DNA from: Ailanthus altissimus
Lineage: Eukaryota > Streptophyta > Magnoliopsida > Sapindales > Simaroubaceae
NCBI GenBank assembly: GCA_946807835.1
Contig: CAMPEX010000001.1
Span: 5,657,001-5,721,000, forward strand
Length of the DNA stretch: 64,000 nucleotides
Direction of reading: 5' to 3'
Part shown: in pieces, positions 1 to 11,700 of the stretch
How positions within the stretch are numbered: the stretch's first letter is position 1
How the letters are laid out: every line of letters begins with the position of its first letter
Position numbers and translations under genes: made by a program
The notes under the pieces: generated by a model
Database searches by the model: none
What the model was told of the DNA's origin: nothing
The model's input: only the letters and a program-made list of their open reading frames with translations

Positions 1-1980
1 TAAATTCTTAGAATTAGAATCTTATCTGAAATGGAACAACAGCCTGAGAATATATTAGTAATGACATTGTTGTGAGGAGTTGTAAATTGTGCTAGAAAAT
101 GTCATTATGCAGTATGTTCTCGAACACCTCATTCTCGATCTATCTTTACCAATATAGGTCAAATTGTGAACTTTTTTCATATCAGTGTATATCTATATCT
201 AGATTATTGAAATGGTTAGTCTTAGTAAACTATGAGTTTAGTTGAAGCTTGTATAGAGATGTAGGTATTTAGTAAGGACTAGATACTGAACAGACTCACG
301 AGAACCTATAATAGACATCCCATAAAGTCGTCAATAGAAGTTCTTCTTGAGTTTAGTAGCATTCGTAGTCCTTTGACTTGAGCACCACGATAGGCTTGTA
401 AGTGATCCACCATGCTTTGGTTCCAAGCATGTCAGATACCTTTCATGGTCTGATCACTGGATATCTCTAGATACGGTTCGATGCTCACGAAGTACGGTGT
501 GTGTAGATATAAGAATTTTCAGCTTATATGGGTGAGTTGTATATCTTGATGCTCCAATATTATATTTTAGAAAGTCTTGTAGCCAGAAGTAGTAAACCAG
601 AAAAAAAAAATATTTCTGTGGAATAAACAATATCACAAAAATATTTATGGATATCATTTGTAAAAATACAAATCTGGAAATAAGTTCACGGTCAATCAAA
701 CAGAGATTTGACTGTGATAATCTATATTTTTTCTCTTTCAAGGATATAGGTGGCGGAATAATTATATTATATGGTTAACCTCAGCTTGTATGTTTAACAT
801 GCTACTTTATAATATTTGTAACATGTGTGTAGGGTATCGTTCATAAATGTATGGAGACGTCTCCTATGACAAATCGGGCGTAAACCTAGAGAGTCTCACA
901 ATATGAAATGTACTCGTTGAGTACTAGGGTAACGTCCTTAATCAAAGAGTTTGATTCGAGGAGATTATGGATGAGCTTGACTTTTAGACTTCTCGAGATG
1001 GAGAGTATCGATTGAAGAGTTCGATTCGATGAGAGAACTCATTATTAGGACCTCTCGAATTAGACATGTGTTAAATTCTAATTGTTAGAATTTGACACAT
1101 CACTAAGCCTTAAAGAAAAAGCTTTGGAATAGTACTTGGACAAGTGTTGGATATTTGTTATATACTTTATTATTTTAAGAATGTTTAATGGTTAAGCATT
1201 GGTGTAAGATTTTGACAAGTGTTAGACATTAGTCATGGACTTAATTATTTTATTAAAACTTATTAGATAAACTTTGAATAAGTCTTTAAACATTTGTCTC
1301 ATTTCCAATGATATTATTATCTTAATGAAGATTATTAAATAAGCTTTTATTTATAGAGAAAGACACATTGTTTGAAATGATGACAAGTGTACCTTTGATG
1401 ACTTAAAATAATAAAAAGTTTAAGAGATATTTTATTAAAAGTTTGGGAAAATATTCGTCCATATAGAGAGAAATAAGCCAAAATTAGTTTTTAGCTTTCA
1501 TCCTTCATGTAAAATGGTTATACCAAGATATGCAAAAGGTGAACAAAAGAGTTTTGTTTTGTCATCCTTAGAAGAGAGAGAATAAAGAACTTTTAGAGGA
1601 TGAGAATTAGCATGGGTTGCTCTTTATCTTCTAAGTCCCATTTTCTCACCCAAATTGAAAGAGACTAAAGAAAGAGTTGTTTTGAAAGATCTTGCAAAAT
1701 AAAAGCTACCATTCTAGCATTTCAAAGCCCACCAAGTTAGAATCTAGAATTGTCATGGAGAGCACTTCAATGTGAACTCAAATTTTAGAACATTTTATAA
1801 AAGATTCTAAGATAATTTCTAATTTTGTTAGAGTAACAAGACTTCTATAAAGTGTGTATTTTTTTAATAAAAAATTAAATTTCTATTCCGCTACGCTGTA
1901 TGTATGAATGACATACAAATTTTGTAATTCAATGAATACTATTCATATGCAAAGCACCCTAGTAAATTAGCACACCAACA
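1..1980 (+). mobile_element. Copia LTR, copy A (left end outside window)
   Basis: The first bases already match the interior (about base 245) of the complete LTR at 39060-41546, so the left end lies outside the window. Homology runs to an LTR end CCAACA at 1975-1980, with the family landmark TTCCGCT at about 1887. Family landmarks shared with the other copies are the block around CTGAGAATATATTAGTA near the start and CTCACAATATGAA near 896-908. No retroelement coding sequence follows, so this may be a solo LTR, but its duplication cannot be checked because one end is missing. Short open frames here, such as 454-741 on the minus strand, are by-products of the LTR. Confidence 0.85.
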
Positions 1981-2015
1981 ATTATACCTTATCTTAAGAG
2001 TATTGAGGTCCTCTT

Positions 2016-4429
2016 TGTTGGATACGGTTCAAAATCGTATTCTATTGGGTACGTATATGCATGTGGATATGTATATGTTGTTCATAAATACATATAAGTG
2101 TGTCTCATACATAATAAGTGTGCAACGGAAACTGAAACTTTAATTTCTTAAACAATGAACACAATAAATTTTACATTTCATTACATTAATGAATTTAAAC
2201 AGACATTAATCGTATTAATACCAATGATTGAGAATAATCATATGTCAAGCCTTTGGAATGGTATAAGCTAGAGTATCACCTGAAATAGACCCGTTGTTAA
2301 TTCTAGGACTCAATGGGGTAGGCTTGAGTCGCTAGAATAGCAACCTGAATTTTCAACAGTGGTTTAACACTTAAACCCCGAGATTAACTCTTTAATCTTT
2401 ATAGTTTAACACTTAAATTATATACTGTTTGTTTTACCCTTAATCAACACTTGATCAATAAAACAAAGCTTTAATGCTATAATGGCCTAAGCACAATGAA
2501 AACGAAAAAAAAAATTGAATTCAACACTTAAATTCAAAAGAAAAAAAAACATTTTCTCTCTAGTTTCTCTCTCAAGTGGCCGACAATCTTAAGCATAAAA
2601 AAACTTCAATTTGTTTCAGTTTTGCCTCATTTATAACCTTGGTTTACTTAACAATTAAGAAACCAATTTAACTTAACTCTAGGATTAATATTTAACCTAG
2701 GTTAGTTAAGGTTACTTAGCTATTACGTTTTCCCTTTAACTCAACCCAAGTTAACTTATTAACTTTAGTTAGGTTAACAATTACTTAACCATTAAGTTTT
2801 CATTTAACTCAATCATAATTAACTCTTAACTTAGGTTAGGATTTAAGTTAACTTAACACTTAAGCTAACTCATTTAACATTTGTTTTATTAAATTAACTT
2901 TACTCTAAGGTTAATATTTAACCAAGGTTAAGTTAATTTCTACTTAACTATTAACAAAAAAATAAATATGTAGATTATTTATTAATTAAATAATCAATAA
3001 AATGAAATTACCCTTAAGCCTTTATTTTATTGCCAAGTCAACCTAAAGTGGGTCCTACCTAACCACACTATTGAGTAAACTTAATTGAAGGTTCACTATA
3101 CACCGCATGTCAATATTTAACTAGTTAACAATAATTGTCAACTAATTAACATACTTATCACTTAAGTATTGACACGCCCACATCTCAAAGGTTCTTAAAA
3201 CAAATATTGGGTTATGCTAGAATTTGTTGGATTGAACAATTTAATTCGATACGCTGCTCCAGTGCACAATTAGTATACTTTATGTTGCGGGACTTCTTGG
3301 TCCACGCCCGATTCTTCAAATAGAACTATTTCATGAGTCTGTGACTGATGCCCTATGTACACATCGCAGATATTATAAATTAGCGCGTTAAACCATACAA
3401 ATTGAGGCCAAGGCGCATACGTATAATCCTTTTGTCACCTATATCCTGAAAGATCGGGGATATAGATTAACACTGTCAAATTTCCATATGCTCATCCATG
3501 AACTTATCTCCAGATCTTTATTTCGTTAAATAATATCCGTAAACTCTTTTGTGATAATGTTTAACCCTATAAAAAACTCTTTTTTGGGGTTACGTGCTTA
3601 TAGCCACAAGACTTGTTGAAATACAATCTCGGAGCGTCTGGATATACAACTCCCCTATGGGAGCTGACGATTCCATATCTATGCACACTGGACTCTATGA
3701 GTATCGAACCATACATAGCGACACAAAGTGGTTAGACTATAAAAGGTCTTTGACGTGCCTGGAACAAAAGTATGGTGGATCATTTACAAGCCCACCATGG
3801 CGATCAGGTCAAAGGATTACGAATATTACTCAACTAAAGAGGACTCACTGTTGACAGCTTCATAGGATGTCCATTAGCGTCCTCGCTAGTTTATTTAGTA
3901 TCCAGTCTTGACTGGATACTCGTATGCCTGTACGAGCTCTAAGCTAATAGTTAGCTAAGAAAAACTATCTATGCCCTACAGATATAGACATACACTAATC
4001 TATTTGAAAGGGATCTACCAACAGACCCGCATTGATGAAAATAGATCAGGAATATTGTGTTTAAGAACATACTTGCATAATAACATTTCCTAGCACCTAT
4101 TGCAATTGTTTGCAACTATGTCATTACTAGTATATTCTTAAGTCTTTGTCCTATTACAAACAAGGCTTTAACTCCTTAGATATGACTGACTCTTATAATC
4201 TACTAACTCATAGTATTTATAACTCTCAGTATTGCTAACTCTTAGCCCTAGTCTAAACTCTTTTAGACCAATCTAAACTCGTTGAGATCATACAATGTCT
4301 ATAACGTTACAAGCACTGTACCTTATACGTATTTAATACTAACGATTATATTTGAAATGTATATTGTATAAATATTAACAATTAATATTCATACAATATT
4401 GTAATGGCACGTAAGCACGAGCTCCAACA
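2016..4429 (-). mobile_element. Solo copia LTR, copy B, with 5-bp target duplication
   Basis: This is a 2414-bp LTR bounded by TGTTGG (2016) and CCAACA (4424-4429). It is flanked on both sides by the direct repeat CTCTT (2011-2015 and 4430-4434), the 5-bp duplication expected of LTR-element integration. It is the reverse complement of the family seen at 39060-41546: on the minus strand it starts TGTTGGAGCTCGTGCTTACG. No coding interior is attached, so it is a solo LTR left by LTR-LTR recombination. It lies 35 bp from copy A in the opposite orientation. Confidence 0.9.
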
Positions 4430-4434
4430 CTCTT

Positions 4435-4910
4435 AAGTTATATGGGACTTTGGATACTTAAGATTCAACTCGAATTCAAGCTCCTCAAGGTTGGCATCCT
4501 TTAGACCCTTATTTTTAAGAGCATACAAGGTGTCATCCTCTACTTCAGTTTTGTAAACTTCATCATCGGGTGAAGCTACTCTCTCAACATTCTTTGTTAT
4601 AGCAAAGACTAGTTGAGGTAGAAGCCCCACTACCTCATCTTTTAGCCCCACGTGTCCTCTTAACAAGTGGGACCTTGTCTATGTCTACCTCTTCCTCATT
4701 AACCATGTTTATTAGTGGCAAACTACTGTCGAAATTATCTCTACTTCTTAAAGCCATTAAAATAAAGTCCTCTAACAAATAACCAAAAAATATACAATGA
4801 GCAAGCAATAGCAGGATAACCACACTAGAAAAATATAATAAAGTTTTAGAATGAATCAAAAACAAAGAAACCAAAAACCTAGGCAAAAGTACCACAAAAC
4901 ATATGCACAC
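4435..4910 (-). pseudogene. Unidentified broken coding fragment
   Basis: Two overlapping minus-strand frames (4635-4910 and 4433-4666) together give about 150 residues. The first has a hydrophobic start, then an acidic and basic stretch ending KRTRGAKR. The second has an acidic C-terminal part ending KYPKSHIT. The frames overlap near 4650, so a frameshift is likely if they were once one protein. I do not recognise a family. The fragment ends at the target site of solo LTR copy B, which suggests that LTR entered it or its flank. It may be part of an older mobile element rather than a host gene. Confidence 0.3.
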
Positions 4911-6299
4911 ATAACAAAATAAATATAAAGAGAAGAACCACCAACTTAGTGTGACGTAGAATTGAAAGTCCCCAATAAGTTGCCTTTTTTTTTTACAGTA
5001 GTATGATGGTGCAAAATTATTTTCTCTCTCTTGATTAATAAAGAAGAAAGTGAAAAATGTTAAGTAAAACTCTAAAAGGGATCTAAATGGGGTTTTTATA
5101 GCCTTAAGGAAAATTTAACCTTCATCGTCCATTCAAAATGAATGGACCAAATCTTTCCATGCCTAAAAGGATGTCTTTTTGGATGGACTGGCGTATCAGC
5201 TTAAGCATGGAACGTTATAAATGTACTGACCCTTTAAATGTTTCAACTTAAACCGTTTGATCAAAATTGAATAGACCAAATCATCCCACGTTCATAGAGG
5301 TCTCTTCAGCTGAAGGGACGTAAACTGAACAGATATGATGCTTCAGGTCTTATACATTCTAAAAGTTTAGGGATGCGAAGAGGTATTTAACGGTGCATGT
5401 GGATCCTGAGGAGATGCACCATAATAACGTGATTTGAAACCCTAAAAAAAATTTAAGAGTCAACCACTAGGATTATTCTTTGCAAGAAACTCTTCACTTG
5501 AACAGATCTTACCAACATCACCGTAAAATTGATCCTGGGCAGTTACACCTTTAGTTTTCAATCTCGACCAATCAAAACTAGAAAGTGGGTAACCCTTGTT
5601 CCTCTCTAGAAATCGAAACGACCGCTGGCTTAAGTCTATCTTTAAAGTTAAATCAGATTAAGAGGCTCAAACCCCCTAAAGTAAACTAGCCTAAATAAAC
5701 TATCCCAAGTCACTCCAAGCTGTTCGGGGGATAATCAAAAGAAACCAGACCAGCATTTTGAGCCTTGGACAAAAATTGAACGTTAAATTACCATCTCCCC
5801 TTATTTAGGAAATAACCTCGAGAATCAAGTGAAAGAGGCAATGTAAATCTCTTTAAGGTAACTATAATCTTTAGAGATGATCATTCACAAAAGTAAGTGA
5901 CCTTGATATTCGAAATTCCTAAGATGAGCATGAGCAAACGGAAAATCAATGAGGGAGATAAATTAAAGGGAAGATGACCTAATTGGGAGTTCTTTTTACC
6001 ACAATCTAAATCTATACAGAGAATCTACTATAAAAATATATAGAGACTACATGGAGAGGTAATGTTATTCTTTGAAACATAAATACTCTTAACCATATCC
6101 TATCTTTAAATTATTGACTTAAGTATCGGAGAATTGTTGCCAGAATAACCACCGACAAGATTATGACAAACTTTTTCTTGTTTTGCAAGAAAACAACTTG
6201 AGCATCTAAAGTCATTATCAGCTTTCAAGACTAGCTCAAATTGACAGGCCCATCCCCATTTCTTTAACAAACAAATTTAAAATTTGTTGGCCTTGAAAA
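4911..6299. other. Gene-less stretch, possibly an old LTR
   Basis: No coding potential is seen on either strand. The part around 5800-6060 has an LTR-like look: a TATA-like CTATAAAAATAT at about 6028, preceded by several hundred bases of mixed-composition sequence. No paired copy or terminal TG/CA pair could be fixed, so this is only an impression. Confidence 0.3.
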
Positions 6300-7800
6300 C
6301 TAGTTTTTCTAATCAACAATAGCTTTTAATCAAGCAATGCTCATTAAGCAATGTTGGAGGAAGGTTATAGACCTTTCTTCTTTGATGGAAAAGCTTTTTA
6401 AGAGTAGGTATTTCCTTTGGGAGTCATTTTCAAAAGCTGGAGTAGGATCCCTCCTCTTTTTTATTTGGAGGAGTTTATTATGGGCTCAACAGGTGATTAA
6501 GAGCTGTTGAGATGGTGTTTGGGTTCGGGTCAGAGGGTGATGGTCTATCATGATCAGTGACTTCCTAAACCAACATTGTTTAATACTTTCTCTATTCATT
6601 TTCTCTAAAATGATGCTTGTGTAGTTGATTTGTGTTTGTTAGATGGAGATTATAATGATTCGTTGATTCGAGAGGCTTTTGTTTTAGAAGATGTGAAGAC
6701 TATCCTAGACATGTCTAAGTTGAATTCAGATCAGGAAGATTGGTTATGTTGGCATTATGATAGAAAGGGGTGTTATTCTGTTAGGAGTAGTTATTGGGCA
6801 GCTATTGAGCTTAAAGGATGGGTCAGACATCGAAGGGGAAGGATATGATGTTGTGGTGGCGGTCCTTTTAGCGTATTCCAGTTCTGAACAAAATGAAGAT
6901 ATTCTTTTAGAAGACTTACTTCAATTGGCTGCCTACCTCGGATCAACTTAAGTGGCGAAATATGGATATGGATGATTGTTAATCAGATTATCGTTTTAGA
7001 GGTGAGTACGTGCTTTTATTCCTTATGGCTTTGTAAGGTGACTAAACAATTTTGGAGAGAAGTGATGAGATCAATGTTCTTTTTGGTGGATTGGCATTGT
7101 GTAGAAAGTGTAGACTTTAGAGGGGTGGCCTTCAAATTGCTCAAAAGGGTGTCAATAAAACAAATGAAATAGGCGGTGAATGGTTATTGGGATTTGTGGC
7201 ATAGTCAAAATAGTATTTGCATGGAGGGCTTTTGAGGGATGTGACTGCTCTAGTTTGTCGGTTTCAGGACCTACTGGCAGATTTTGATGCTGCCAATGGT
7301 GGGAAGGATAGTAGGATCCATGCTGATGAGACAACGGCTATATATAAGTGGGTGCCTTCCCTAATAGAGTTTGTGAAAATCAATTGTGATGTGGCCTGTG
7401 ATATTTCATTGCACAAAACTGGTATATAAGCGATTATTAGGAATATATTGGGGGTTGTTCTAGCGACAGCAGCCACTCCAGTGAGGTTTATCAGTTCTGT
7501 AGAAATATTGGATGCTATGGCATGTGTTTCAGGGCTTAGGTTAGCGTCATCTGCTGGTTTCACTTATAATATTCTTGAAAGTGATTCCTTATCTGTTATT
7601 AATATGTTTAGTAAGTTAGATTCTTTGCGATTAGAAATTGGGTTCGTGATTGATGATATTATAGGTGTTTTAAATTCTTTTATATTTTTTTCTGGTCAGT
7701 ATATTCTTAAGAAGGCCAATAAGATCGTTCATACTCTTGCTAGGCGATCTTTAAACTTAGATGATTCTATGATTTGACGTTCAGACTTTCCAAATTGTAT
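6300..7800 (+). pseudogene. Decayed L1-like LINE: end of ORF2 with RNase H
   Basis: This is the C-terminal part of a plant non-LTR retrotransposon ORF2, broken by stops and frameshifts. From about 6340 the conceptual protein has the post-RT region typical of plant LINEs (KAFKSRYFLWESF-like, then WHYDRKGCYSVRSSYW at 6745-6810, the segment ahead of the zinc-binding domain). From 7344 to 7777 there is an RNase H-like domain starting WVPSLIEFVKINCDVACD, with the ESDS motif near 7580. The 5' half with endonuclease and RT core is missing, as expected of a 5'-truncated insertion. No clear target duplication or poly(A) tail could be fixed. Confidence 0.8.
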
Positions 7801-8786
7801 TTTAGTTTTTGTAGTTGAAGATTGCTCCTAATAATATTTGATTGTCCAAAAAACAAGTGGCGTCTTGTCATTCACCACCAACACCGTTCAACACCATCAA
7901 CTAGACGAGTTTTCTGTGGATTCAAATCACGGTGATGGTGCTTCGCAAATAGCCACCATTTGACAACTATATTATGGTGACCATTGCATCTTGGGTAATG
8001 CATGAGTCGCTAGCAGTCTCTTTTTTCAATGCCGACGTTGCACTGATAGAAAAATTTAGATTTTGATGATACTAATCATGTGTAAAAGTAAAAAATAGAA
8101 TAAAGGGTTCACTTTTTTATTTAAAATTTAAAATATTAATTACAATTTTATTATTGTCGCATACCATATTGTTAAACGATTGATCTTTTATGTCTTTAAA
8201 TAATGCCCGTGTTTATTATTTTATGTGTCATCGTTTCATTGAAGAATAATATTATATACTTTAAATTATATTTAAATAATAATATATTAAATAATTATTG
8301 AATGATGAAATAGTATTAATTTTAAAATTATTTATTATATTTAATAATTATTTAACATATTATTATTTAAAATATAAATTTAAAATATGTAATATTATTT
8401 TTTATTAAAATATTTATGATTATTACATACTTATCATTGTCTTTTTAAGAAAGTAAATAAATAACACTGATATTAATATTTTTTTTCAGGGATTGATTAT
8501 CATATAAATTATTTTAAATTGTGTATAAATCTTAAGTTTTGTATTCTAATCCTTTTATGTCAAGATGTCAAGTTTTATATTAGAGTTTCAACTCTTGTAT
8601 TTAAATATTTAAAAAATAAAATTGGGTCTGAATTCATATTGATCCGTATACTAGGAATTCGGAATATTAGTTAAATGTATTTTTATATTTGGTTACAATA
8701 GTCAAAGTCAAATAAGACCAAATTAAAGGACCTATGTTATTAATATATAATATGAAAATGTGAGAAAAGTCAAAATAGAATTAAAA
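7801..8786. other. Intergenic region upstream of the reticulon gene
   Basis: This stretch holds no coding sequence. Most of it is AT-rich, with a long palindrome at 8243-8405 listed separately. It must contain the promoter of the reticulon-like gene, but I see no convincing TATA box at a sensible distance; the AT-rich run near 8740-8755 is not distinctive. Confidence 0.6.
8243..8405. repeat. AT-rich foldback palindrome, MITE-like
   Basis: Left arm (about 8243-8309) and right arm (about 8343-8405) are imperfect inverted copies. Both read roughly AATAATATTA, then TTTAAAT, then AAATAATAATAT, then TTAAATAATTATT when oriented the same way. The arms are about 65 bp with a spacer of about 35 bp. 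This is the shape of a foldback MITE, though AT-rich DNA makes such palindromes easier to form, and no target duplication was identified. Confidence 0.55.
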
Positions 8787-11700
8787 ATGTCCTGGGAAAA
8801 AATGGTGAAAGAAGAAGAGGAGATGGGTTGTAGCAGGTGCAGCAGCAGCAGCAGCAGTAGCAATAGAAGCAGTGAAGTGGGCAAGGCATTGGGAGTGCTG
8901 ATATGTGGTACGTTGGTGTACTACCACTGTGCTTATCGAAACTCCAGTCTTCTCCCTTTAATCTCAGATGTCTTCATCGTTCTTCTCTGTTCTCTCGCCA
9001 TTCTCGGCCTCCTTTTCCGCCAAATGAACATCTCGTAAGCCTCATTTTTAATTTATTTGATTATATCGTTGATGCGTATTTTTATTTTTTTTAGTTATTT
9101 TGTTAGAAACTTTTGTGCGTCTGTCAGTTTTGTTTCGGTTAGTGAGAAAGTTGGAGAATTTAGATTGATTTGATCTCTGTCTCCGCTCTCATATGAAATT
9201 TTCCATTTTGTTTTGTGGACTTTTAATGATTTTGAACTGTTGTTATGATTTGGGTTTGTTTGGTTGATGAGAAAAATGTGGGATATTCAAAGTGGATCAA
9301 GATTTTGACCATTAGCTTGTGCTGTTTTTGATATATAGATGTTGAAAGTTGAAACTTTTGAACAATCTAACCATAGAATTCTTTTTTTTTTTTTTGTCAC
9401 TTGGCTGTTCAACAAAATTGCTATTTCTCAATCGTAATATGAAATGTGAAAAATACTTCATTAAATAGCTGTATGTGTTCTAATTTCATTGTTATTTGAA
9501 TCCCCCTAGGAGCCACCTACCTTGGATAACTTTAGTTAAGATTGTAAAGAGCATCTGTAGTCCCTAGTTTTGAAGCTGGTGCTCAAGGAGGCAAGCCCAA
9601 GGGATTTCTTGATATCAAAAAAGTTAGATTGCTATCATAATAATTTAGTCTCTTCATTACCTTAATATGAATTAAATGACCTATGCGATTATCACTCTTA
9701 TTTTTTGCATGTATGTACTATTGATACTTTTAGGATCTGTCAGACATATACATTTTATTTCAATAATGAGGTTCTGTGTCGAAATTGTCATGTTTTTTTT
9801 TTGTGAAAATTTCTTTTGCAGGGTACCTGTGGACCCACTTGAATGGCAGATCTCTCAGGAAACTGCTAATAGAATTGTTGCTTGGTTAGCTAATACTGTG
9901 GGGGCAGCTGAGTCCGTTTTGAGGGTTGCTGCAACTGGGCATGACAAGAGGCTATTTTTTAAGGTACTTAGAGTGATACATTTATAGATTCAGCTTCTCT
10001 GAAACTCTCAAGACTTCTTTTTTTTTTTTCGCCTTAAAATTTTTCAAAATATACTTGTACAAGAAAATGACCCTTGCGATTTATCCTTTTAAGTTACAAC
10101 CTCTGGTTAATCTTATGTAATCCTTGTAGGTTATGCTAGACTGAACGAATCAAAACACAATTGCGAATGTTCATAGGATGCAAGGCTTTCCGGGATTCAA
10201 AAATAAGACCTCTTGGTCAGATGGGCATGGATATAATGTTGATTAATCATAATTCTCCTAAGGTTAAACTTATAAAAGAGGGCTCCAATGTTTGTGTTTA
10301 AACACTTTGTTCTTGCCTTGTACTTGTTGGGAGATTAAGGCATGGGAAAGGGATAAATGTGCACATTGTAACTTCAATGGCATGACTATAGTGAAATTTG
10401 TAATTTTTCCATAGTTAAAACAAAATCAAAATCAAAATCAAATTGACCCATCAATAGTCTGATTATTAGACAGTTGTGGTGAGAAGTTGACTTCTTTTAT
10501 GGCTTAGAAAGTCACACAATCAGAAGCTTGGTTTGGAAGTATGAGTACCTTGTCGCTAAGGGCAAGAAGTAACTAAGAAATTGAGTCCTTGAGTTCCTAT
10601 GAAAATATATATACTCTACATATGTAAATGTATTTATTTGTTTGTATGTGCATGTGTGTGCGTGTGCTTTTGTAGAAATGGATGAAAGTTAGCTTTTGAG
10701 GTAAAGGTTCACAAGGTAGTTTTCATTGAATTTGTTTTGGCTAAGTAATTAAGTTCAAAAGGCTGAATAGTTTTCAATTTTATCATTAGATCCAATACTA
10801 GGCTGATTTTGGACTATGATCTTCTGGATTTGAATTTGCTGTTGATTGGTGCAACTCATATATCATGGTCAAGGGTACATTGATGAAAGACAACAGATTC
10901 CTTTAATAGAATAAGCACACTGAAATCAAGAAAGTTGTTTCTTTCCATCTGCAATTGTGTTTCAGTAAGATTATAAGTTATTGAATTGCAAACAACTTTC
11001 ATGAAAGGAAAACTTAAGTAATCATGATTACCTCATTGGAAACTCTCGGTGTAGTCCTTTCCAACTAATGGTAAATGACTATCCCAGAATATAGGACGAT
11101 AAGCATTAGTTTGTCAAGAAAGGTGTTGTCCTTTCCAATCTTATGTAATTGCTATGGGAAATTTGACAACTTTTAAGTTGCATCTGTGGCTGATCTAGTT
11201 GGCTGAACAATGACCGGTTACGTGGACTGCATATTATTGAAATTTTAGGAGCCATGCGTGGCTGATTCTTTGAATGGAGCTTTGGACTCAAAAGCCTTTT
11301 GGAGAAGAAGCACTTTATTTTCTCCCTATGTAGATTGGTACTTAAACAGAAGCCACCACAGTAAATCAACCTATAGGTGGCTTTTGAAGTTCAAAATAGA
11401 TTTGAATCTAGAAAGACACTTGAGTGAAATAGACTTTATTCTATTTATCTTCATAAATGCGATTTTCGGTCCATCTTGCTCCAAATTTATTGTCTTATTA
11501 CCTAACCACAATTTTGACATTAAGTGAAGATAAATCTTTTGTTGCCAGCGATGATGAGGGGAAATGAGTGGAACTAAGATGTTTCAGTTGAGGTGGACAA
11601 AGAATTATTTCCTCTGCATCATTTTAATGTCTATTAGATCTATCAGGTTTCATATTCTTCTTTCTCTAGCTCTCTGCTCTATACCTTTAGTTAGTGCAAT

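Noticed and set aside
3594..3854. Open frames inside LTRs (also 454-741, 18225-18683, 21218-21463, 39682-40005)
   Set aside because: They lie in noncoding LTR sequence, are not conserved between copies and match no family.
8760..8786. Upstream GTG start for the reticulon gene
   Set aside because: Plant nuclear genes start at ATG; the first in-frame ATG is at 8787.
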